DNA from: Lophius americanus
Taxonomy: Eukaryota > Chordata > Actinopteri > Lophiiformes > Lophiidae
Length of the DNA: 64,000 nucleotides
Direction: 5' to 3'
NCBI GenBank assembly: GCA_037951165.1
Contig: JBBDHG010000009.1
Location: 5,421,001 to 5,485,000, forward strand
Below are positions 32,386 through 45,675 of the stretch, in pieces. The notes under the pieces were generated by a model. That model was not told the origin of the DNA, made no database searches, and worked only from the letters and a program-made list of their open reading frames with translations. Numbering within the stretch: position 1 is the first letter of the stretch; each line of letters begins with the position of its first letter. The position numbers and the translations under genes were made by a program.

Positions 32386-34200
32386 GCGTGTTAACACAAA
32401 GAATCTGCACGGCCATTCCATAATTTCCTCCACTTTTGCGGTAAATAATAAATAGGTTTCACAATGGAATTTGCTATTTTAAATGTCATGTCAGGAACCT
32501 TAGACTTTTCAGTCAGCACAGACGCAGAGGTATCTTTTGACAAAACATTTTATGTTGTTATGACAAGTGTTCAAACTCTTAACTAATGATATGAAATATG
32601 TCAGGTAAATATGTTATGGATTAACTAAATACATCATCTAAAGTGCTTTTGATGCTCTAACATCTTGAGGGGTTTCAGTGACATCCCCTTGACAACATGA
32701 ATATTAAAACAACTTTTCACTGTTGAAAAGAACAACTGCCCCACCGCTTCCTTCTATGAACTCATGGCCTACAGTGAAGCTGAGAGGCATTCCAGGGAGA
32801 GTGATGAGCGTTGGAGCATGCCAAGCATTTACTATGTTTTGGGTTTTTGCTTATCTCATTGTACAATAAACAAACAGTCTAAGCGTTGGCAGAAGACAGT
32901 CAAAGTGAAGGCCAACCGCTCCATCCCTTCCAAACACACACACAAACACTGACGCCGTAAAGCCGGGCCCTGTCAGTGTTTATATTTACACCAGCATCAA
33001 GAGGGAGTTAGATGTTGGTGGTTTGCGGTTTTGACTCGCAACTGATGATGATTCCAGCCTGGTGACAAAACAAGATTTCAGCAACGACTATACAATTTTG
33101 TTGATTTTTGACTCTCGTTCAAAATCTTAACTTCCCGCTTCCAGTGCGAGTGATTGCAGTTAGTAATTATTTAAATAAAAGTTGTTTTTTGGACTTGGAT
33201 TTGCATTTTTTATTTAACTACTAGAAACAAGTACAGGAGTGAAAGCCATAAAATACTGTTTATATTGCCTGACTTGACGGTTAGGGCTATCCTCTTGCAA
33301 TGCTTTGGCTTGCGATGTGATAGGCAGGTCTGCTCATGTCTGTGCACATGGCAGAGAAGTGAAGTAGCCTGGAGCAGGGTTGGATTTGACTCTGAGCTTG
33401 TGTGTCATTTAGAAAGACATAGAAAGTTGATGGGAACACATAAAGCAAGCTCTGTATTTTATCGTCATCCTTTTCAGGATAGATTCCAGTACTTGTTCAA
33501 ACTTCAGTCTGGTTCCTTAAAGTCATGCACACCAGGTTCTGTCCGAGGGTGTGCACCGAGGTCCCTTAGCGTGACTAACACCAGGGATGGCTCACAGCGT
33601 TCTAAGACCATGTGCCACTCAGCTTACTAGCACTGTCAAATTCTGTATGTTTACAGCTCTGCTGCATCCTTTCTTCGTGTAGCTCTATCTGTCCTTACAG
33701 ATGGAGAGTCCTCCCAGGTCTAGTCCTTCCATTTTCTGATGGAAGAATGCATGCCCTGCTCCCGTTGAACCGGGGGGGCTGATGCATTCTGACAGCTCCA
33801 CCAAGCACAAGAACTGGCTGTTGGCTGTCTCTGAGGCTGCTGGGTATCGCCCTTCTTCATACACTTGAAAGATTGCAGACATATGCATGCCTTCCTGCAC
33901 ACATCTAAGTACACCAAATACAGCATGATTACAAATTGGGTATATATTTGGAAAAATTACAAAACATTTCTTAAAAAAAGTTTATTCTCTCTACATTTCT
34001 GTCTCCTTCTTTCCTGAAACTTATTGTGTAAGTCAGTGGGCATGTTGGGACTAAGTAACAGACAGTCTCACACCAAGCCATTTAAAAAGATTCATACTAA
34101 AGTTAATTTTTTATGTGCCCTGTTCATTTCAGGTTCATAGGGAAATGCAAAGTCTGACAAGAGGAGGGAGTTTCTTTCCCTCCCTTCACCTTTCAACCTG
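32386..34200. other. No gene seen
   Basis: Single-copy sequence. A 121-codon plus frame (33265-33630) and a 71-codon minus frame (33685-33900) have no recognisable domain. The latter crosses a GC-balanced stretch that could be conserved. Confidence 0.5.
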
Positions 34201-34267
34201 TCAAACAGGAACACAGACAGACAGGCAGACAGACAAACAGACACACACACACACTCACACACACCTA
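34201..34267. repeat. (CAGA)n/(CA)n microsatellite
   Basis: About seven CAGA/CAGG units followed by CA units with CT interruptions. Confidence 0.9.
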
Positions 34268-37200
34268 ACATTCAGAAACGTAGCCTGCGGGTTCTTGTAC
34301 TGTTATGTGGGTTGAACTTTCAACATAATTGCAAACGTATTTTGTGATCAAGATTTTCACATTATTTATTTAAATTAGCACACAGATGTTTTGATAATGC
34401 AATTTGAGCTATAATTAAACAAACGCCTATTTATTCATTTTATCTTTAACTTTTTTTTTTTCATTGCGAAGCTACATGTGTCAATTATTTTAAAGCATAA
34501 GTGATGTAAAGATGAGAAGGCAGTTAAGGAAGTTAGTTACAGTCACTCCTATAATTTCCCATCAAACATTTTTCTAGTATGTAAAACTGTCTTCTTTATC
34601 TTTCTCACCTGTTAACTAGCATAAAGCCAACTGTGAACTCTAGTAATTAAAATGCTTGAAGCAAAAACAGCCTCTGCTGCAAGCAGTAGCCATAAGATTA
34701 TCTGTCAACAACAGCAGGTAATTTTGACCTAATCCAGACATTGCATTAAGCTTTTTTTAAATTGCTAATTATTTAATTTAATTTAATTCTATTATTACAG
34801 GGAAGTATAAAACTATAATTATTGTAAAGCCAGTTTTAGAGTATTATTAGAGTAACATTTAAGGCATTTGGCATGGCATTTAAGGTGATTCATTTGGTCC
34901 TTAGCATTTATCTCAAATAATATATTCCTGTTTTGTCAAACTTTATACAAGTACGTACCTTGTTGTGCCATTCGATATATTGTTTCCCCTAAAAATTCCC
35001 TTAGAGAGATGTTTTTATTGTGACTCTGAAGGGTGGTCATTTACTCTGTAGCATATATTCAAATTAATATGCATGACACACAGCAAAGGAATGGTGGGAT
35101 ACGTCAAATACTGATACATTTGTTAAATTTTTCTGCAGGAGTCCAGAAATATGTCATCCTCAGATCAGTTGGCGTAACAGATGATGAATATACTTTAGAT
35201 ATAGTATATAGAATGTATTTGCATTTTGACTCAACGCAACAAAAATAGTTTGGGTTAGCAAATCAAAAAAATACAGAAGTGACTATTAAACTTATATGAA
35301 AAAGAAAGATAATACATTTTGAACCAAATCCAATAGTCTAGATAGGTGTGGACATGTGACCATGGTTAAACAGCGCTGTAGTGTCTGAATTGATTCCTGC
35401 TGGGAGATCTGATCCCTAGTTTAGTTTGTAAGCTGTGAAATGCAGTGATTGACAGATAACCTGCAGGGTAGACGGTCAGGTATGCACAGACCTCGCTCAG
35501 TCCACATGTGTAAACATCTTATAGCACATGACAAGCAACGACACAGCCTGAACTTTGTTGACTGAGTTCTGTTTTTTGTTTGTTTGTGTGTGTGTGCGTG
35601 CGCGAGTGTGTTTGGGTGTGTGTGAAGACCAACGGCAAGCACAGCAGCAGCAAAAAATCTTTCTTTGGTTTGACATCTCTACATTTGGTAGCTAGATAAT
35701 GAAACATTGATAACCCGGAAAATTTCCAAATTGTGGTCTAACTCATCATGGTAAGAGTAGAGTAGCTGAATATTTGATATTCCAGACGTCCAGGTACAAG
35801 CTATTACCTCAAGCTCAACTTTCTGACAGCTTAATATTTCAGACACCCACATACACACACTTAAGTATTTATTCATATCCACATTGCAGAGAACAGTACC
35901 AGGACAAAAATAGTGAAGAATAATGGTGGCTGGTGAGTTTTAAACTTTTTTAATAAGTCAGAAATGAAAGCTTTCTTTAACTATAGGGGGCATTTATTCG
36001 GATATCCATGATCAAATAAATGCTATACAACAAATGTCAATCAATGGCTTTGACCTCAAGAAAATGAACCAATTGAATTGATATTTCAGGTTACAAAGCC
36101 GTTTTTCGGTTTATTTTAAATGCTCTTATTTTGAAGGAGTAGCTCAGAAGTTGAGTTGGCAAGTGTTGAGGAGAGTGTTTGGTTTGGATGAGAAAATAAA
36201 GTGGAATAATGAGATGCTTTAACAGAGATGAAGCATGGAGAGTCTGCAGAATGATGTGTCAACAGAATGCTTGTAGATTCACAGTCAGGTCGTTAAAGGT
36301 TTAATGTTATTCTTTTATCACTGAGTCCAGTTTACGTACGCTATTCTACCGTGATGTAAATGTACAGAACTTAGTATGCAGCCATTCAACATGTGTGATA
36401 TGGTTTCAGCCACCTCACACTGAACATGGCAGATGTGGCAAAATGGTGTGTTTTCTAAAATCTTAATAAAATGTTGTAATAACTATCATTAATATGATAG
36501 ATACACAAGTAAGATGCATTTAAATTAATTTAATTTAAATTCTTTACATTACTTTACATTTAAATGGATATAAATCACAGGCACATTCACACACACACAC
36601 ACACACACACACATGCACGCACGCACGCACGCACGCATTCACAAACAAGTTCAAAACGCATTAATCTAACTTTACTGTTCTCGGCTGTGTTTCAACGGGA
36701 TATGTGTATTAATCGACAGATGTGTCTTAGTCCGTCTATAATAAGCATATGTACATTTACATATATAAAACACCTAACTACACCAGAGGGTTCAGGCCTC
36801 CGCCATGGGCGTCATAGTCTTGATCATGACAGAGTCATGACAGAGTCATGACAACCTACCTACATGGGTATCATACAATTGTATTGTTATCCAGGCTGCA
36901 CTTATGAATGATATGTTTAATGTCAATGAGAATTTATCAGTTAAATAAAGCGTAGTTTTATTGGTATTCAAGAAAACAAAATCACTAATTGCAGCTCTTC
37001 TCAGAAACTGACCTACCCTTATACCCAGTTTCATGCTGGTCCATAAACCCCGTCTAAACTGCTAAGTGTGTGGTTATGTGTAAGATGGAAGACAGACAGG
37101 GCCGAGATGGAAATGGTCGTTATCATCATCATCTAATTTTGTTATAAGTCTGATGAAAGTATTTTGTTTTTTTTCCGTTAAAGATATTGCACAAGCTTTT

Positions 37201-40200
37201 CCTCCACTCTGAGTGCAGCTTCTTCTCACCGCTTTCTAGCTGTGTGTTCCATTGTGTTTATGAGGCCACAGTTGTCTGACCTGCAGGCAACTCCTTCTTT
37301 CACAACAGCGCTATTAAGTCACACACTGCCGTGACTAACCTCTGCCCACACACATGTTTAATTTTCACATTTTGTGGACCATTGCAATTCAGTTTGGTTT
37401 TCCCCGAGTAATGCCTTTGATAGCTGGCTAACTTCAGTTGGTTAGAAGCTGATAATAAAAACAACAGCCACTCCTTAGAAACGCAGTGTATTTCCAAGAG
37501 GTAGGCAAATGAGATGATGAGAGAGAAGAAAACATACCTTTTCATTGGCTACTCCACAGCCTGTTATTGTGTGGGGGGTGAAGGTAACTGTTACAGACAC
37601 AATGTATTGAACCCAGATATGACCTGAGGGGCTTATAATGACTCTAGCACCTGTTATTTAACAGTGATACATCTTATTCACAGTTCCTGTCTTACACAAC
37701 TGATCACCCTCAGAAAAAGGTATCTGTCTGAGATTCATAATTTTTTTTTGGGGTCGCTCAGTGGTTGATAGAAGTGATGTGAAAGTAGACAATTGGGGTC
37801 GCCAGCCAAACAAAAGGCTGCTGTCCTCAGCTCTCTCTCCTCTTGCATTTATTCCATGTTCTCCACCTCCTTCACTTCCTAATGACATCCTGTTGTCTTT
37901 TTAACCTCCTATTATACCATTTCCTCAGAAATATTATCCCCCCGTGTCTACCTTTTCCACATTTAGCCCCAATTCCAATATCAACATTTTTTCTCAACAT
38001 TCACCGCTTTCCCACCCCTTCCCCCTCTTCCCCTTCTTTTACACTCTGTCAGTATGGCCCCACACTAAAAGAAGCCTTCATTAAATGTCAATTATACACC
38101 AGAGACCACACAGTGGAAGGAAAGGGCAGAATGATTTTTGACCCCGAAAGGTCATCATGCTTATTGTCATCTCTTGTTGGAGAATAGTCTGTTGACTCTG
38201 AGGTCTTCGTAGATTTTAGCTGCAATTTGTATTCCTGTTGCCAAGAACCGGAACAATCTGGTGTTATTTTACAATCTAAATGAAGAACCATATACAATCC
38301 ACTGAAACAGCACCAGACCAGAAAAAAGAAAAAGGAACTGAATATGGGAATGCCAACTGCAAGACATTCAGGGTGTCTCCATATGTGCACGAGCATGGGA
38401 ATATTGTGCTCACACATCTGTGCACTCCGTGTACTCCCTAGAGTGTTGGTTTGTGTGGATGTCATTCCACCGAGAGGAGCAGCCAGATGGTGGTGGTTTT
38501 GGTGGCGGTGGAGGGGGGTGGTGCCACATGTTGAGTTTCCATTCAGACGAGCTGTGCAATGCGGACGCGGCCCCCAACACTAAATGAACCTGTGGTAGCC
38601 GTCAAATGCAGGAAGTTGCGAGGGAGAATAACACGAGAGAAGAGATCTGACGAGGGATCACAACAATTGCCTGTATATGTTTTGGTTGTATATTGTGTGC
38701 TGTCAGACATTTTGTCTTGAGCCGCATGTCTGTCTTTGTAAGTTTTCTCAACTCATTGTAAAGCCCCACGTTAACGGACTCCATCTTTTGCCCCTGTGTG
38801 AACCACACTTGCCTCATCTATGCATCCAAACAACCTGGATTTATTGGCGATAGACTTCATGTATCTTGGAGACAGAGACTGGGGAGAAAAAAACAGAATA
38901 CCCTTCACTGTATCAAAATATAGTAAGATAGAGAATCATCTGGCAATTTTTTACTAAAGCAAAGAGCAGTAAGAAGGATTTGGTGCACAGTCTAAAATGA
39001 GCACAGGATATTTCCGTAGAGGTATAAACCACAGCAAAACTGAAATTCAATTAATTTATGTTAGAGCAAGCTTTATATATATTCAAGAGCACCTCTATCA
39101 CAGGAAAGATGTTCCATTGGGAGGATTGTAGTGAAACTTCTTGGGTTGCATGCGAACCCAGCGGAACAGCCGTTTCTTCTTCTCCCCCTTCTTCCAGGGA
39201 AGTATACTCCCAGATTACTAATACATCTCCCTGTCAGCAGAAGCTGAAAATAGGAGAGCGCTGACCCATTTAATCAGACTTGTATTGACCTCTAACTGAG
39301 GTGAGAGCAAACATTTGGTCAGGAGCTGCAGGAACAGCTCAGCTCATGCATGCCCCGCAGTCTTTCATCTGAAATTAAAGCGAGATGCAAACTGCAGGTA
39401 ACATCTGACTGGGCTGGTTGACTTTGGCGTAATGTAATATTTCAACACAGAGGTCATGATATCCCATTTGCAACACTTTCACAGCCTCACCGCTTTTTAA
39501 AGGTAGGATTCCTGACGCTAGATCACAGATTGTTTGTCCAGCTAACTGGTTTAGCGCTCCCTGAAAAGTGGACAGAAGTAACAAAGGCTAGATTCTTGTG
39601 GGAGACTGATGGTTAAGTTCAGCTGATTTATTGACCCACATCCACCCTCCCTGTCTTTCTGCCTGTCCTTCTATGTGGCCCACTGTGGCCTCTGGTCACC
39701 AACTCTGGCCCTCTGGCCGCAGACGTTCACCCCCAGTGTACTCCTGTCCACCCACTGCACACTCTCAAAGAGCACTCCGCTCAAACCAGCAGCAGTGAAG
39801 GTGAAAATCCTTCTCTGTCCTGGCTCGTTTGTTCAAGGCTGCTATTATGCAGGGTTTGATCAAGCGTCCAAGTTCAGCTTCAAAATACAGCCCACCACAA
39901 CCACTGTCTGTATCCCTAGGGAGATGCAGAGAGTGTCTTCTCTCTTTCATTGCACCCCATCTCTGGCAGAGGACCTGCTCCCTGTTTATTCTCTTTTCAA
40001 TACCTTCCCTTTTGTATTCTCCTTTTTCAGTCTAACGCTACACCGCCTGCGCTCCACTATTTCTTACTACCCTTTTATCAGGTCTTCATCTTCAGCTTTC
40101 CCTCCTCTCACTACCCACTTTCCTTTCGGCAAGCTTTTTACTCCTATATCATTTTGTTTTTCCTTCTCTTTTATCTTTAATCTTCAGTTTCTCCAACTCC

Positions 40201-40642
40201 TCTCTGATCTTCTATCCTTCATCTATCTCTCTAGTGGCCCAGGGACCTTGTAGTCTGGAAACGCGCCCATCTCATCTCTGCCCCTGAGGCCCTCCACACG
40301 GCCCCGCGGTTAAAGTGCATTGTGTATTCCCACTGATCCCTGACGGGGCCATATTGTGCCTCAGCGGGATGTCAGGAGCACAAAGCCAACCGGCCTGCCA
40401 CATTGTCTCACACTCCAAATGAAGAAGTTCCTCCCCTGGCTCCCAACACAGCCTTGAAATGTCAGCAGAGAGGGAGGAGGAGTAGGGTGCTGGCGGTGGT
40501 GTGTGTGAGGATTGTGGTGTTTTTTTTTAAGAGTATGGATGTGTGCATAGGGGGGCTATTGTTGGAGATGAGGGTTGTGTGTTACTCATTAATGCACCAA
40601 CACTGCACTCATTTGGATCTAAATCCCACAGCCTACTCTATA
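34268..40642. other. No gene seen; simple repeats and pyrimidine-rich DNA
   Basis: Includes a TG-rich tract (35,580-35,625), a CA/CGCA tract (36,584-36,640), TAATTTAAAT-rich sequence near 34,770 and 36,520, and a strongly pyrimidine-rich block (37,840-38,050 and 39,950-40,240). The 192-codon frame 39675-40253 is the longest outside repeats, but it is Ser/Phe/Leu-rich because the DNA is CT-rich; I see no domain in it. 40,240-40,420 is GC-balanced and complex. Confidence 0.5.
36584..36640. repeat. (CA)n/(CGCA)n microsatellite
   Basis: CA units followed by about five ACGC units. Confidence 0.9.
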
Positions 40643-40727
<85 letters not shown>

Positions 40728-40736
40728 CACACACAC
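40643..40736. repeat. Long (CA)n microsatellite
   Basis: About 94 bases of CA with one GCA interruption near the end. The 133-codon plus and 103-codon minus frames here are repeat translation. Confidence 0.97.
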
Positions 40737-41224
40737 GTTTGGGGTGCCCAGACCGCACATACACAGAGGTGTCTTCGCATATATTCTTTAGTGTCCACTA
40801 TTGATGACAGATGCATTTCAGAGGCAACAGTTGGAACAGGTAAAGACAAGGCAATCTTTCCATCTTCGTTTTTTTTTTTTAACTTCGACACATGTTCAAC
40901 TGAAATCATATTGTCACACTTAAAGAGCATGACAGTCAGAGGTGTGATTCAGATGCTGCTGATGTGCGGCTAGATAAATAGAGATAAGGAGCTTCACAGG
41001 CTGGTCTCCTCTCTCACAGCTATCCCACAGCAGGAGTGATTGGGAAGAGACGTGCTGTTCCGACCTCGCTGTCAGCATGTGTCTGTCAAATGATGTCAAT
41101 ATTATCTCTCTGGAGATAAACACCGCATCAACTTTTATTTCAGGTTAGGGTTTTTTAATGTTAGTTGGTTTACTTCTAAATATGAATCCACAAACCAGAC
41201 TCAATAACATCGAGTACTCATAAT

Positions 41225-41292
41225 AGTAGAAGTAGTAGTAGTAGTAGTAGTAGCAGTAGTAGTAGTAGTAGTAGTAGTAATAATAATAATGA
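41225..41292. repeat. (TAG)n/(TAA)n microsatellite
   Basis: AGT/TAG triplets with one AGC interruption, changing to TAA units at the end; about 68 bases. Confidence 0.95.
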
Positions 41293-44200
41293 TATCTTGT
41301 GTAAAACCTGATATGATATATATAAGGCTAAAGGTTGATAAACTTTAAACAGTAATACATATTTTATCGCATAAAAGTTTTGCTTTCTGTCTTAGACATA
41401 GTGGTTTCATTTAAGTTTTTATTTAAATTGCATCTGTTGTTAGAGAGAGGGACCTGTGAACAGAGCTTTATATGGGTCCCTGTCTTAGTGCCAAAACAGC
41501 AAAGCTGCCAATTAATCACATTATCCCTGCCTGTTGACATTTTACTTTGGTCTGTACAGGAAGGCTGATCTCACTTAAATACTTTCACATCCTCTCTTCT
41601 CCATCACATGTTGATGTATTAATCAATCAATGAGGATGTTTTTTGAGTAACATCTGCATTTAACTGTGTTCATATGCTTTTCCTTTGTATGTTGACCAAA
41701 GCATTAGCGAAATCTCCAAATAATAATTGAATGCTTCTTTTTGTGTAACTCATCCCAACAAACTTCCATTGCAGCATTTGATGAAGCTTAGAGGCTTAGT
41801 GTTTGTGGGTACAAGCACAAATGCATGTATTTGCCTGCCGGCTGGAGCAGACAGGTCAACGGGACGTTACAGGGTTTGGCCTACAGGTTGGGCAAACTGC
41901 CCCCTGTGAATCCACTGTGTGAGCTGTTGACACTGAGCACAGTTAAATTGTCTGGGACTTTAATACGGACATGGCCTGCGCTGAGGGGGCCTGATTTCAG
42001 GTCGAGCTTTGCCGTCAAGACACCCTGGAGGGAGTCTGTCTGCATGTCTAAACTGAAGGGTGATAATCCCAGGCCACTCCTGAGCCCGCTCTTAAAGGTT
42101 TTCATGCTGCAATGTAAGGGGGAAAAAATCAGTTATTCCTTAAAATAGCCTTTCCCTTTTACTTTTACATATTTATGCATTTCTTCTATCCTGTAAATGT
42201 CAATTCTCTCTCTTTTTATATTAAAACATTCCTGATGTGTTCGCTCATAAAACTTTTTCGGATGATGGTAACCAGGCCATAGACAACATCCAAACCTTAA
42301 TGCGTGTAATAAGAAGCAAAATAGTTTCACCTAATCTTTAGAAGTAAAAAGGTAAAAGGTGATGAAATAGCTGTCACTGAAACCAGATGGAAATCATAGA
42401 AGCAGTTGGAAATTAACTATTAAAAAACTTCAAAATTAACCAATAACAAAATCAAACCAAATAAACAATAAAGTTGATTTGTTAAGATGTTTATGAAATG
42501 GATAACGGTTGAGGCTAAACTGCTGCTCATATATTTCTTTTGTGATATACTAGCACAGTACATTACTTGAGCAGCAAGCAGTTGTATTTTGATGATGCCA
42601 AGTCCAGAACTGATCTTCATAGGTTTGTTTTTGCTTGACATGTGCTCCTCATCCAAAAAGACAAAGAAAAAGAGATTTTATGGCAAAAATTCAAGAAGAC
42701 AGTATCCGACATGAAAAAGCCTAAATTAAGGCTTATATTGTTTTTAAACGTAATTTTATTGATAATAGTATACTTAATAGTCTAGTTTTGTGTCTGTATA
42801 TTTGGAAATTATCTTTTTTTTAAAATTTTTTAATTATCCTTTTTTAGCGGAACCCCGCCAACCACCTTACAGTCCAGGGAACAATTAGCATTTCTTTAAA
42901 ACATCTAAAAAGTTAAGAAGATCATTTTAGGAAGGTGGGGTCACATTTAAAGGTGGTGTCTGGCATCATTGTTACATAATGTATTTGTGGCAGTCGGGTT
43001 TCCACTGGATCCCCTGCAGGAGGGAGATAGTGAGTGTAGCTGAAGGGATGGTAGCACAGGTAGCGCCCTGCTGTAGCGAGCTGAACCGGATTAATTATCT
43101 CGGATTGATAATCTGAGATGAATACAGATACAAATACTGGAGCCAAGGCTCAGAGCTGAAAAGATCGTCTAAGTTTACGAAAAGTTTATTTAGTGCATGC
43201 AATATAATAAACACAGTTACTTATTGCTTACTGAGTACAAATCAACTCAGCAGCAGCATTTAGTGCTGCTGTGTGTTAGTAGGATATTATTTCATGTGCT
43301 GTGAGACATTCCTGTCTGTATCTACTGACCCAAAAAACCCACTCTCTTTTCTCAGTCTGTGATTCTAAACATATACTCCAACTCAGTCAAACTCCAACCA
43401 TCTCCCTGTTTTAAATGTCAGCTGCCCCCCTCACCCCCAATGCTACTTCTCTCCTGTTCGTCATTAACTTATCTTTCCATTCTGCGGTAATGACTGTGCT
43501 GCAGGCCTGTCGCGGCTACAGTATGCGTTAATCCTTCCTTTCAGCTTGAGGGCCATTTGGAGCACAAGCAACCGGAGGGTGCTCCAAATTTTAATTAAAC
43601 ATTCTTGTCGTCAATGTGTTACATTGCACTCTCCTCGACATACACACTTATGTACGTGCATCAGACTTTATTTCTTTCATTTGAACAAATTTTTTGGAAC
43701 CAGACAAATTATTTGCATACGAGAAGACATCGGTTCTCTCTCATACCAGTGTGTACTCTTTACCCGAGGGCAATAGTGGAATTAATCTATATTATGTTTA
43801 CCTCCTGACCTGAAATGGCTTTTCCTCCCAACTGTCTGCATGAAGGTTGTGAGTGAAGTCATCTATCACACGCATGTCAACTGTTCTAGTTTAGATAACA
43901 CAGAAAATATCAATGTCACAGTGACTGCCCAGCAGCAGCGGATAGCAACGCACATCAGTAAATCCGAACATGTCACGGTCCATAACCTCTGCTTATGTTT
44001 TATTTTCCTGTTTTCTGAGCGACATAATGAAGATGCACTTGGAAAAGACTCCCTCATGTTCAGGCAATATTAAATATTGCAAATTTATATGTAATATCCC
44101 TCTACTTAGTGATTGGAGAAGGGTATATTTCAGTTAATTTGACTTCAAGGAATTTGCTCCAAGCATCTCTGCAACATATAACGGCAGATCTAGACTCCAT

Positions 44201-44480
44201 AAATCAACATGTTCTTCTTCACCTAAACCCGGGGGTGTACAAAGCACCACTGTATTACAATTATAATCATATACAATCAACTACATTTTATACTATTTTG
44301 TTTTGAATTGACTTACAAAGACATCCCGCTTCATCAACACTTCCTTTGAGTCAGACATCCAGGTATTTCTTCCACACATTCATACAAGTATGTTTAAGTT
44401 ATTCAGTCAATGCTGATGTAACACGTTGTGTTTATTTTTTCATTTAGTGAAGAGTGGAGCTGTATTTATGATACACTCAA
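41293..44480. other. No gene seen
   Basis: Single-copy, partly GC-balanced (41,780-42,110 and 42,940-43,150). Both strands have open frames of 70-107 codons there, none with a domain, which fits conserved non-coding DNA or chance better than an exon. Confidence 0.5.
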
Positions 44481-44481
44481 G

Positions 44482-45675
44482 CAGTGGCGGATTTAGGTAT
44501 GGGCGACAAGAGTGGTCTCCAGGGGCGCCATCGTGCCTGGGAGCGGCATGGTGCACTTATCAATTAAGAAGAATCTTATTGGTTATATGCATGTCATTTC
44601 ATGTCATGTTAATTATACTGTCAACATGTTGGTCATGAAGCTGGTCTGAGTGGACGCCCCTCTAGCTGGTGAGGAGAGAGGTCCCTTACCACAGAAAGGA
44701 ATCCCACTGTTAGAGGGGGGAAATGGGAAGGGGCGGCATAGAGCGTAGCGTGTAATTGAACAAACGGGTAAAAGCGGATATGAATGGATAGACCTGACGT
44801 CCATCCAGGACAAACTGCGTTGTTCTGCCCCATCTCCCTCTTCATCAGATCATAATGTGTCATTGGCTCCCATCATATTGTGTCTACATTTTGGGGTGTG
44901 CGCATTTCCGACCAAAGCCCGACTGGTCCCATCCTGACGTGATGGGTTTCGGACAAATATTTAGAGAAATATGGTCAGGGCTCGAACTCTTCAGGAAAAC
45001 CCAAGTCAGGCTAGAAATGGAGCGGATCACGTTCTGATCGTTCAATTACCTGCTGCTAGGCCACCCCTCCCAACCTCCCACCATTGACAGTGGGTTTCCT
45101 TTCTGCCGGAAGAAACCTTTCCGCTAAAAACTAGAAGGGTGTCTACGCCGACCAGCTTCATTGATCATGCTCACTTATTTGTCCAGTAATGTGATGCTGT
45201 GTTGGTTGCTGTGCTGTGAGTCATAGCGCAACAATTCTCCGCTTTCTGTCCAACAGGAACTAATATGGATATAATTACACATCGTCATGATAATATGTGT
45301 AGGCTGCGGCAAAGTTATTAAAAGTCTGACACAACTTAGGTAGCAGGTGACTCCGTAAATGTTTTCTGTTTTGACCAGATCTTCAGCTCAGTGCAGGAAC
45401 GGTCCTAAGAATTTTTTATGAGTTGGCCGGGGCCCAGGGGGGGGTCAAAGCTATAAACAGAGGTGAACACAACACACTGTTAACATTTGTGCACGACCTG
45501 CAGAATTTGGAATATTTATCGTTGATGTATTAGTATTGAATAAACAGAGATATAAGTGACATTGCACGTAAAGGCCTGTTAATGGTCTTTAACTTTATTT
45601 TTTCATAACCAAAATCTGCTAATGAAAGGGATGTTCGCCCAGGGCGCCAAACAAGCTATAACCACCTCTGCACTG
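44482..45675. mobile_element. CAGTG-ended DNA-transposon-like block
   Basis: Left end reads CAGTGGCGGATTTAGG with 'ccaggggcgcc' about 40 bases in. The right end, on the opposite strand, reads CAGTGCAGAGGTGG with 'ggcgccctgggcg' at a similar depth. Such termini mark common fish DNA transposons. A third CAGTGCAGG at 45,389 suggests either two adjacent elements or an insertion into a first one. I found no flanking target duplication and no transposase frame. Confidence 0.4.

Noticed and set aside
33265..33630. 121-codon plus-strand open frame
   Set aside because: No recognisable domain or family resemblance; length is within chance for a 64-kb window.
39675..40253. 192-codon plus-strand open frame
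   Set aside because: It crosses CT-rich DNA and encodes Ser/Phe/Leu-rich low-complexity sequence without a domain, a splice context or a homologous block. The openness follows from base composition.
40403..40804. 133-codon plus-strand frame
   Set aside because: Its core is Thr-His translation of the CA tract.
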